Positions 54,814 through 61,806 of a stretch of 64,000 nt of DNA are shown here, piece by piece. Where the stretch lies: NCBI RefSeq assembly GCF_900000175.1, contig NZ_CWGJ01000028.1, forward strand, positions 124,001-188,000, in the 5' to 3' direction. Source of the DNA: Estrella lausannensis (lineage in GTDB: Bacteria > Chlamydiota > Chlamydiia > Chlamydiales > Criblamydiaceae). The translations under genes were made by a program, and so were the position numbers. Within the stretch, counting starts at the first letter, position 1. Every line of letters starts with the position of its first letter. The notes beneath the pieces are model-generated. The model had not been told where the DNA came from. It worked only from the letters and a program-made list of their open reading frames with translations, and ran no database searches.

Positions 54814-56865
54814 ATGAAGAAGAAAATTCTCATTACTTCCGCCCTGCCCTATGCCAACGGTCCCTTGCACTTCGGACATATAGCAGGAGCCTACCTTCCC
54901 GGGGATTGTTATGCCAGGTTTCAAAGAATGCAGGGAAACGATGTCCTCTATATCTGTGGCTCGGACGAATATGGCATTGCGATCACGTTAAGTGCCGAAC
55001 TTGCGGGACGCTCCCCAAAAGAGCATGTAGACCATTTCCATGAGGTGAATAAAAACTTCTTCAAGACCCTGAATTTTTCGTTTGACCACTTCTCGAGAAC
55101 AACGACAAAATTTCACGAAAATCCTGTTCATCAGTTTTTTAATGATCTTTTGAATAACGGGTTCATCGAGGAGAGAATGACAGAACAGCTCTACTCAGAA
55201 CAAGATGGCCGATTTCTCGCGGATCGTTATGTCACCGGGACATGCCCTTCCTGCGGCTATCCGGAAGCGAGAGGGGATGAGTGTCAGAAATGCGGATCGA
55301 GCTTTGATGCGACCGACCTGAAAAATCCTCGCTCGAAAATGACGGGAGCTCCTTTAAAGCTTAAGGAAACCAAGCACTGGTTTTTGCTGCTTGAGAAGTT
55401 TCAAGACCGGCTCAACGAGTGGATCGAGAAAAAGAACTGGAAGCCCAATGTCGTAAACTTCATCAAAGGATATATTAAAAATCTTAAGGCGAGAGCAATC
55501 ACCCGTGACATACGCTGGGGGGTTCCTGTTCCCTTAGAGGGTGCTGAGGGTAAGGTCCTTTATGTCTGGTTCGACGCTCCGATAGGTTACATCTCCGCCA
55601 CGCAGGAGTGGGCTGAAGGGAAAGGCAATAGCGACCTTTGGAAGGATTATTGGTGCGATCCCGCAACAAAACTGGTTCAGTTCATCGGCAAAGATAACAT
55701 CCCTTTCCATGCAGCGATTTTTCCGGCGATGGTGATGGGACAGAACGAACCGTATGTGTTAGTGGATGAACTACCGGCCAATGAGTTTTATAATCTGGAA
55801 GGAAAGCAGTTTAGCAAATCGGACGGCTGGTACATTGACTTAGAAGAGTTCTTCAAAAAATATTCCGCCGACCAGATACGCTATGCGATTGCGGCCAATG
55901 CTCCGGAGACGCAAGACAGCGAATTTACCTGGAAGGATTTTCAACAGCGATGCAACGCTGAATTGCTTGGAAAGCTCGGCAACTTCGTTAACCGCGTCTT
56001 GGTATTTGCCAAAAACAACACAGCAAGCGCTGTTCCCGAAAGGGGCGAGCTAACTTCCGTTGATGCCGAGTTTATCAAGGAAGTTTGCAAGACAGTTGAG
56101 GAGATCAAGGAAGCTTATGAAGGATTTAAGCTAAGACGGGCCTCCCAGCTCATCATGGAGCTAGCCCAGAAAGGCAACGTTTATTTCGATTTCAAAAAAC
56201 CCTGGACTGCAGCCAAAGATCCTTCGCTTACCCCTTCGATGAAAACGACCATCAACTTGTGTCTTGAGACTCTGAAGTTGTTGGCGCTTGTCTCCTGCCC
56301 CATTATGCCGGCGACTGCGACCAGAATATGGAATATGCTGAAGCTGCAGGGTAAGGTAGAAGAGGCTCTTTGGGATGATGTTGTAAAGAATCAGTTCGCG
56401 ACAGGGCACTTACTCTCCGAGCCTGAAATTCTATTCCGCAAAGTGGAGGATGCAGAGATCGAGGCGGAAATTGCCAAGTTGAAGGAGATGTCTTCCAAAG
56501 CCGCCCCTAAAAAGATTGAGGCAGTGAAAGAAGCGATTGTCAAAGGTGAAATCTCCTTTGATCAGTTTCAGCAAATCGATCTCAAGGTAGGCCTGATCAA
56601 ACATGCTGAAAAACTCCCCAAGAGTAAAAAGCTCCTGAAATTGCTGGTCGATTTGGGCAGTGACGAGCGGACGATTGTCAGCGGGATCGCCGAAGTGGCA
56701 ACTCCAGAGTCTTTGGTTGGTAAGAAAGTGGTTGTGGTAGCAAATTTGGCTCCTCAAAAGATCATGGGAGTTGAGAGTCAGGGGATGATTCTGTGCGGGT
56801 CCAAGGAGTCGGGACTTGAGATATTGACGCTCATCGATTGCCTTCCGGGAGCTTCCATCCGGTAG
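54814..56865 (+). CDS. metG: Methionyl-tRNA synthetase with C-terminal tRNA-binding domain
   Basis: Class I synthetase for tRNA-Met. SALPYANGPLHFGHIAGAYL at the N-terminus is the HIGH region; KQFSKSDGW (about residues 330-338) is the KMSKS loop. A zinc-binding insert has two CxxC pairs (CPSCGYPEARGDECQKC, about 144-160). The last 100 residues are a Trbp111/EMAP-II type tRNA-binding domain (FQQIDLKVGLIKHAEKLP, SQGMILCGS). 683 aa, longer than Chlamydia MetG, which I recall as lacking that domain. A B-type hairpin follows the stop. Confidence 0.96.
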   Translation: MKKKILITSALPYANGPLHFGHIAGAYLPGDCYARFQRMQGNDVLYICGSDEYGIAITLSAELAGRSPKEHVDHFHEVNKNFFKTLNFSFDHFSRTTTKFHENPVHQFFNDLLNNGFIEERMTEQLYSEQDGRFLADRYVTGTCPSCGYPEARGDECQKCGSSFDATDLKNPRSKMTGAPLKLKETKHWFLLLEKFQDRLNEWIEKKNWKPNVVNFIKGYIKNLKARAITRDIRWGVPVPLEGAEGKVLYVWFDAPIGYISATQEWAEGKGNSDLWKDYWCDPATKLVQFIGKDNIPFHAAIFPAMVMGQNEPYVLVDELPANEFYNLEGKQFSKSDGWYIDLEEFFKKYSADQIRYAIAANAPETQDSEFTWKDFQQRCNAELLGKLGNFVNRVLVFAKNNTASAVPERGELTSVDAEFIKEVCKTVEEIKEAYEGFKLRRASQLIMELAQKGNVYFDFKKPWTAAKDPSLTPSMKTTINLCLETLKLLALVSCPIMPATATRIWNMLKLQGKVEEALWDDVVKNQFATGHLLSEPEILFRKVEDAEIEAEIAKLKEMSSKAAPKKIEAVKEAIVKGEISFDQFQQIDLKVGLIKHAEKLPKSKKLLKLLVDLGSDERTIVSGIAEVATPESLVGKKVVVVANLAPQKIMGVESQGMILCGSKESGLEILTLIDCLPGASIR

Positions 56866-56882
56866 TTCAACTCCTCATAAGA

Positions 56883-56985
56883 GGTTGTCAACGACTGAAA
56901 TCGTTTGCTTTGCCTGCTGAATTGGCTCTTAGGCCAATTCAGCAGCAAGTATAAATCGGTGTGTTTTTAGTAAAGGCTCCAAGGT
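56883..56985. repeat. Family B repeat with strong internal hairpin
   Basis: GGTTGTCAACGACTGAAATCG is the B left arm. The centre is a strong stem, TGCTGAATTGG/CCAATTCAGCA with a short loop, at 56911-56940. The right arm CAGCAAGTATAAATCGGTGTG is decayed. It could act as a transcription stop for metG, though the T-run is missing. Confidence 0.6.
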
Positions 56986-57022
56986 CGCATTTTTACTGGC
57001 AGCTCTTCCAGCAGTGCTGGCG

Positions 57023-57925
57023 TTAAAAAATTGGGTAATCCAAAGCGCCTTCTTGATTGGCCCATAAGGCATATTTTACCACTTGCGTCGCTCCACTTAA
57101 GTCATCAACTTGAGGATAGGGTGTTCCATCCCGCAGGGCCATCAGCATTTTGCCCAGCATATTTTTGCCTGTGCCGTTGCTGTTATCGGACCAGTAGTCA
57201 TCTCGCGCCGCTTCATTGTGTTCGAGTAAATATGCCCCCTTTGTCGCATCCAGCAACTGTTTTAATTCAGGGTTTTGCTCAAATTTGGCTTCGAGAACAC
57301 TTTGCATCACGAGGTCGCGTACGCCAGTGCGCCAACCGACAGGTACGATGCCATGGTATTGCTTCCTAAGCTCTTGATTGATTCTGTAGGCCTTTTCTCC
57401 GTTGGCTGAGAAGAACTCTTTCATCCTGGGGTCATTCATCAGATCGTCCCGGGCATGCTCGACGGCGGCAAGATAGTATTTTCGCCATTGAAAAGCTGCC
57501 TCCGAGCACTGAAATGTGTTTTCAAAGACCCGAACACCCAAGCGACAGTGGGCGAAATTTCCCAAAAATTCCGTGGGGCCGTGTTTGTAGAAGCAGACTA
57601 GATAAGTCCCGATAGCCTCGTTGTACTTGGTGGCGATCTTCCTGACTTGTGAGAGAAGCGCGAGGTGTTGATTGCCGATTCTTTGATTTTTCACCTTTTC
57701 CACTTTTCGCAGGTGCGGATCATCTGCCGCAGCGAGCTGTTCGATTTTTTTTGTCCTGAAATAATAGGAGGCTCCAAAGAAGGCAAATAGACTGCCGATC
57801 AAAAAAAATAGGGCACCCGCTACCGTTGCGATGATGATTTTTTTGATGTCGCTGGCATCCAAGGGTTGGATCCGAGACCTGTAATCGACTGAAAAAGGAC
57901 GGTCGGTAAAAAATGATACGTGCAT
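57023..57925 (-). CDS. Membrane-anchored NADAR domain protein
   Basis: 300 aa. One membrane segment at residues 30-56. From about residue 111 to 275 the sequence fits NADAR (YbiA-like): FYKHGPTEFLGNF, then FQCSEAAFQWRKYY, ELKQLLDATKGAYLLEHNEA, ARDDYWSDNSNGTGKNMLGK, LMALRD. Known NADAR proteins are N-glycosidases acting on riboflavin-pathway intermediates or removing ADP-ribose from guanine. A membrane anchor in front of such a domain is unusual. The key acidic and tryptophan residues of the last block are present. Its position, alone between repeats, does not suggest a partner gene. Confidence 0.8.
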   Translation of the reverse strand: MHVSFFTDRPFSVDYRSRIQPLDASDIKKIIIATVAGALFFLIGSLFAFFGASYYFRTKKIEQLAAADDPHLRKVEKVKNQRIGNQHLALLSQVRKIATKYNEAIGTYLVCFYKHGPTEFLGNFAHCRLGVRVFENTFQCSEAAFQWRKYYLAAVEHARDDLMNDPRMKEFFSANGEKAYRINQELRKQYHGIVPVGWRTGVRDLVMQSVLEAKFEQNPELKQLLDATKGAYLLEHNEAARDDYWSDNSNGTGKNMLGKMLMALRDGTPYPQVDDLSGATQVVKYALWANQEGALDYPIF

Positions 57926-58169
57926 ATCGAGGGAAATCTATTGGTTTTCAGGTTTATGGTATCAATTGCTTTTGTTTTTTAACATTATTAAAATTTATGT
58001 GTTTATAAATCAACTGTTGTTTATCTTTTTGTATTTATTTTGGTGGTTGAAATAATCTAAAATTTCGAGAGGGCTAATCCGGTAGCTAAGGGTCTATCCA
58101 CAAGCTGAAATCGTACGAGTTCAGCTTGTGGATAGTCTCTAAGAATCCCAGGAGGGTATTAGATCGCTC
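57926..58169. other. AT-rich divergent intergenic region
   Basis: The first 130 bases are very AT-rich and probably hold the NADAR gene promoter reading leftward. The rest holds a short family B palindrome, listed separately. Confidence 0.5.
58084..58141. repeat. Family B short palindrome
   Basis: CTATCCACAAGCTGAA and TTCAGCTTGTGGATAG are perfect inverted copies around ATCGTACGAG, flanked by GGGT on the left and TCTCT on the right. This is the cleanest short B copy and defines the CTGAAATCGTACGATTTCAG core. Confidence 0.8.
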
Positions 58170-59630
58170 ATGGAACCATCATTTCGCAAATGTATGAATA
58201 TAGCAGTCTCCGGCCAGCCGATGGGTAAATTCGATGGCGTCCCTGAAGAGGGGGCGAAGTCGGAAGCTTTCTCGGTTCGAGGGGGAAGGGGGTACGCTCA
58301 TGTGACGCAGGGGTCAAGGGCGGATTCCCTGGAGGTTGAAGTGATCAGGCAGGTTGCTAAAGAGCATCTTGAGCGCTGTGTGCCCGAATTGATCGACAAG
58401 GAGATGAAAAGGGCGGTGCCTACCCAGGGCGATCAAAAAGGGGCGACCACCTCTAAAATATTGTCTGGAGAATCCCTTCAACGACCTGCAGGCCCACTCG
58501 TTTGTGACGAATTAAGGGAGAGACTCCTTAATTGGAAGAGAGCAACTGAGTCGACCGGTAAAGATGTGAAAGAAGATTTTTTCCCTGCCTCCAATGAAAC
58601 CACTGCCTCGGGCCTTGATCCTATTTGGAATATTCAAAGGCTGATGTCTCTCTCCCATGCTTACCAAAACAATATTGTCATAGGCGTGGGCGGGCTTTTG
58701 AATTTGGATATCGTTTTAGCGAGGATGAAAGCCAATCCGGAAAAAAAATTCTTTCTGCTTGTCGTCGATATCAACTCAGACTATGAGAAATTTTGGGAGG
58801 ATATTTGCGATGTTCTTATAAGCACCCCTGACGTAGAGGTAGGCAGGGCGGCCATCAACCGGGTGATCGGGCGATTTGGCGGACTATGGGGAGGCAAGGA
58901 AGAGCTGACATGCTATTTTCTATCGGAGCAAACCAACTGGGATCAAGCTAGAAAGCTTGCCCGGGAAGAAAAAATCCTTTTCGGCCATTTTGATATGTGC
59001 AGTCACGAAGAGTCTCGTCAGCTAAGGGAGTTGATTGACTCCTCCGGTTATTATGTCGATACTTATAATGTTTCAAACGTTGCCGGGGTCTCTGAAGAGG
59101 GTTCTAGTCCTGGGGTGGCGGCCCTAAGCCGGGCAGGAGAAGAACTGATGATGCCCGGATCGCTTTTGATTGCGTCGAAAATATACTACAGCACGATCGA
59201 GGAAGAGGGGAAATTATTCAGATCCGACGAGGGATACTGCGTTCAGTCTGTGATTCCTTTTGCGTGCGTTGAATCGCTGCCGAAAATGTTGGAAAATCCC
59301 CAGAAATTCGAAAATCCCGACTGGTTTTTGCAAGATGTCAGGATGATTATAGACAGAGGCCATCCTGAGATGCCGCGCGCCTTGATGCAGCTCGCGCAGA
59401 AGATGCCACGAGAGCTCATCACATCTCTTTTCCAGGAAATATTTAACAGGCTGCTCCTGGAGCCGACGGACGGAATCGAGAAATTTATGACGATGATTGC
59501 CGAGGGTAAGGGCTCCCTGGAAGCGGAAAAGATGAATTACCTGCGGGCAATCCGGAGTGCTTTAGAGGGGATTGACCACGAGAGTGCATTATACCGAAAG
59601 TATCTCAAAAATTGGTTTGGGGGCCTTTAG
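58170..59630 (+). CDS. Hypothetical protein, possible Rossmann-type fold, repeat-derived C-terminus
   Basis: 486 aa, family not recognised. The middle (residues about 165-330) has features of a nucleotide- or SAM-binding Rossmann fold: NIVIGVGGLLNLDIV, then KKFFLLVVDINSDYEKFW, and later ILFGHFDMCSHEESRQLREL. No signal peptide or membrane segment. GGAGGG lies 14 bases before the ATG, so a start at the second Met (58194) is possible. The last 13 codons (LYRKYLKNWFGGL) and the stop are encoded by a family A repeat. Function unknown. Confidence 0.65.
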   Translation: MEPSFRKCMNIAVSGQPMGKFDGVPEEGAKSEAFSVRGGRGYAHVTQGSRADSLEVEVIRQVAKEHLERCVPELIDKEMKRAVPTQGDQKGATTSKILSGESLQRPAGPLVCDELRERLLNWKRATESTGKDVKEDFFPASNETTASGLDPIWNIQRLMSLSHAYQNNIVIGVGGLLNLDIVLARMKANPEKKFFLLVVDINSDYEKFWEDICDVLISTPDVEVGRAAINRVIGRFGGLWGGKEELTCYFLSEQTNWDQARKLAREEKILFGHFDMCSHEESRQLRELIDSSGYYVDTYNVSNVAGVSEEGSSPGVAALSRAGEELMMPGSLLIASKIYYSTIEEEGKLFRSDEGYCVQSVIPFACVESLPKMLENPQKFENPDWFLQDVRMIIDRGHPEMPRALMQLAQKMPRELITSLFQEIFNRLLLEPTDGIEKFMTMIAEGKGSLEAEKMNYLRAIRSALEGIDHESALYRKYLKNWFGGL

Positions 59631-59740
59631 AGAGCCTCAGGATTGAAATATAGCTCGAAACATAAGGTGGGCTATAATTATTCAATCTAGGGGAACTATT
59701 CGCTGCTAAAAATCAAATTATGAGACACTTTTGCCATCGA
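59590..59740. repeat. Family A repeat, full-length, overlapping a gene end
   Basis: Begins TATACCGAAAGTATCTCAAA inside the preceding gene. The inner palindrome is diverged (AAATATAGCTCGAAACATAAG, GGGCTATAATTATTCAATC) and the right end reads AAATTATGAGACACTTTTGCC. About 151 bp. Confidence 0.8.
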
Positions 59741-59912
59741 TCTCGGTTAAAGGGGGAAATTGGAAGTTCTGAGAGGGAAATTGTTCCGATGGGCTAAAAT
59801 TTATTAAACAGAAGGGAGGGGAGCCGGCCCTTCACAATCTCTGAAAAATTTTATAGGGGTAGGGTTCAAGACAGGGGTTGAATCATTTCTATCCAAAGCT
59901 TTTGATTTACCC

Positions 59913-59941
59913 TTGTCGGATAAAACGGACTTTGATATGAT
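59913..59941 (+). promoter_or_regulatory. Candidate promoter for rpmB
   Basis: TTGTCG at 59913-59918 and TATGAT at 59936-59941 with a 17-base spacer, 29 bases before the rpmB ATG. Confidence 0.45.
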
Positions 59942-59969
59942 AACGCCTTATTATTCTACGGAGTCGCAA

Positions 59970-60245
59970 ATGTCTAGAGTATGTTGTGTCACAGGTAAAA
60001 AACCCAGAACGGGCTTTAAGTATGCTATCCGCGGTATTGCGAAAAAGCAAAAAGGGATCGGTCTAAAAGTTACAGGAAAGACCAGAAGAAGGCACTCACC
60101 CAACCTGACTAAAAAAAGAGTGTGGTTGGCTGAAGAGAACCGCTTCATAACCCTCCGTCTTAGCATGAATGCATTGAGAACGATCGACAAAGTCGGCGTA
60201 GGCCAAATTGTAAGACAGTTGAGAGCTCAAGGGCAAAAAGTTTAA
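59970..60245 (+). CDS. rpmB: 50S ribosomal protein L28
   Basis: Large-subunit protein. MSRVCCVTGKKP at the N-terminus and GKTRRRHSPNLTKKRVWLAE are diagnostic. 91 aa. The start at 59970 is preferred over the frame's earlier ATG-like codon at 59913 because it gives the canonical MSRxCxxTGK beginning and has ACGGAG 8 bases upstream. A terminator follows 53 bases after the stop, inside the next frame. Confidence 0.95.
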   Translation: MSRVCCVTGKKPRTGFKYAIRGIAKKQKGIGLKVTGKTRRRHSPNLTKKRVWLAEENRFITLRLSMNALRTIDKVGVGQIVRQLRAQGQKV

Positions 60246-60259
60246 TTCATTCCCTTTGA

Positions 60260-60736
60260 ATGAATAGTAACTTGTTAGCTTTACGTCTATATTACTTCAG
60301 AGAGAAAAGTTTCACCTTTTCTCTCTTTTTTTTTCCTCTCATTCTTTTTCACTTGCTCGGTTGCTCCCATTCGGATGAGTCGTTTCTTCGTGAGCGGGGA
60401 AAAGCTAGTCTTTCCGCCCTACTGCAGGAGTTGCAAGGCATCACCAAAAGAGAGGACGCGCTGGACAGAGAGAGCCGACTAGCTGCCTGTTTTGAGGAGG
60501 TGGCGGAGACAGCGATCGCCTTAAGGGAGAAGGGTCTAGTTCTTGATCAAGTGGTTCAGGAAGGGGATAGGAATCTCTCGCTGCAAAAGAAGATTTTGAT
60601 TGAAATGGAGCGCATCTACCAGATTGACGGCTGCCCCGAGATCATTGAAAAGGCAGAAGAGACAGCGCTCTTCAAGCTCGATCTACACGAGTATGAGCGG
60701 GAAATGAAGCTTAAGAAAAAAGAACGGAAGCTCTAA
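60260..60736 (+). CDS. Putative lipoprotein
   Basis: 158 aa. The N-terminus has a hydrophobic stretch ending in the lipobox LLGC, with Cys35 as the expected lipid-modified residue, after which comes a charged helical protein (RERGKASLSALLQELQG, EMERIYQIDG) of unrecognised family. The upstream part of the signal peptide (codons for REKSFTFSLFFF) is made from the stem and T-run of the terminator at 60299-60334, so the gene may depend on readthrough. The ribosome-binding site before the ATG is poor. Real gene likely, start uncertain. Confidence 0.6.
   Translation: MNSNLLALRLYYFREKSFTFSLFFFPLILFHLLGCSHSDESFLRERGKASLSALLQELQGITKREDALDRESRLAACFEEVAETAIALREKGLVLDQVVQEGDRNLSLQKKILIEMERIYQIDGCPEIIEKAEETALFKLDLHEYEREMKLKKKERKL
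60299..60334 (+). terminator. Rho-independent terminator after rpmB, within the next gene's 5' end
   Basis: Eleven-base stem AGAGAGAAAAG/CTTTTCTCTCT with a 6-base loop and a run of nine T residues. It lies 54 bases after the rpmB stop and inside the reading frame of the lipoprotein gene. Confidence 0.85.
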
Positions 60737-60767
60737 AAGTCTGTCTTAAATCTTAGCCTGCCTGCCA

Positions 60768-60793
60768 AATTGCGAGACAATTTCCGGTATTGC
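60768..60793. repeat. Family A right-end fragment
   Basis: AAATTGCGAGACAATTTCCGG then TATTG resembles the A right end. AAGTCTGTCTTAAATC just before it, at the lipoprotein stop codon, resembles a B variant end. It lies between converging genes. Confidence 0.45.
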
Positions 60794-60800
60794 CCAAGAT

Positions 60801-61574
60801 TTAAAAATGCTGCTCGAAAAGAGTTTTGTGTGCATCGAGATGGCCCACGTGGGTTAGCTCGCCGATGTGTACTGGAACGGCAGTTGCATACCCTTTTTTC
60901 AAAAGAGCCACATCGCTGTCTTCCTCTTCGTGGCACTCTAAAAACCTAATCCCCATCCAGAAATATGCGCTTCCTTCCGTAGGGTGTTCCCGTTTGAGGG
61001 GAGATTCTAAAATATACTCACGGCCTTGTCTGGCAAGTTTAAACCCTTTGATTCCGGCCTCGTCATAAAGAGGGAAATTCACGTTGAGTATAGTCGCCTC
61101 GGGAAGAGGGTACTTGCGGGTGAACTCGATGATTTTGGGGATGTATGGGGTGGTAAACGAAAATTGCGGCTTGAGGTAGTCGCTGACGGAGAAAGCGATT
61201 CCCGGGATACCTCTAAGAGCACCTTCGATTGCGCCGCCGCACGTCCCGCTATAGAGGACGGTTCTTCCTGAATTGGCTCCCCGGTTGATCCCTGATATGA
61301 TCAAATCGGGCGCTGAATCAAGGATAACACTCAAGGCCATCTTGACGCAGTCGGCAGGTGTGCCGCTGACAGCCCATGCCTCAGCTCCATCCCATGCGCG
61401 CTTTTTCACGTGCAATGGGGTTCTTGTGGTAATCGAAAGAGCCGTAGCAGATTGTTCTACCTCAGGCGCGACAATAGTAACTCTCCCTAAGTGCTTTACA
61501 GCATCCCAAAGATGCCAGATACCTGGTGAGTCTATCCCATCGTCATTGGTAATCAGTATGTTAAGTTTTGGCAT
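60801..61574 (-). CDS. surE: 5'-nucleotidase SurE
   Basis: Metal-dependent nucleoside monophosphate phosphatase of stationary-phase survival. NILITNDDGIDSPGI at residues 5-19 holds the two aspartates that bind the metal; VSGTPADCVKMAL and ISGINRGANSG are the other active-site loops. 257 aa, normal. Starts MPKLNILITNDDG. Alone on its strand; the converging lipoprotein gene ends 65 bases away. Confidence 0.94.
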   Translation of the reverse strand: MPKLNILITNDDGIDSPGIWHLWDAVKHLGRVTIVAPEVEQSATALSITTRTPLHVKKRAWDGAEAWAVSGTPADCVKMALSVILDSAPDLIISGINRGANSGRTVLYSGTCGGAIEGALRGIPGIAFSVSDYLKPQFSFTTPYIPKIIEFTRKYPLPEATILNVNFPLYDEAGIKGFKLARQGREYILESPLKREHPTEGSAYFWMGIRFLECHEEEDSDVALLKKGYATAVPVHIGELTHVGHLDAHKTLFEQHF

Positions 61575-61806
61575 GGTATCCGGGGGTGAAGTGGTCTGTC
61601 AGTTTGTAATCACATCGATGATGGAATGGGGTTTTGCGTAAAAAAACCCAAAATCCCCCTTAGAGATAGCAAAACAGGGGGAAAAATACAAATAGAAGAT
61701 GGAGAAATTCAATTAAACGATGTGTTAAGATGTGACAATATTGTTTATTTAAAATTTATTTTTAATATATAATTATTGTGGATGCGTCTCTTTTTAAAGG
61801 TTTAAT
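61575..61806. other. Divergent intergenic region with AT-rich promoter zone
   Basis: TATAAT at 61768-61773 in a very AT-rich stretch is a good -10 box for the gene at 61807; the -35 is unclear. A hairpin TCCCCCTT/AGGGGGAA is at 61652-61683. No gene seen. Confidence 0.45.

Noticed and set aside
58084-58141. Operator-like perfect palindrome upstream of the 486-aa gene
   Set aside because: The same core is found at many unrelated positions, so a gene-specific regulator site is unlikely.
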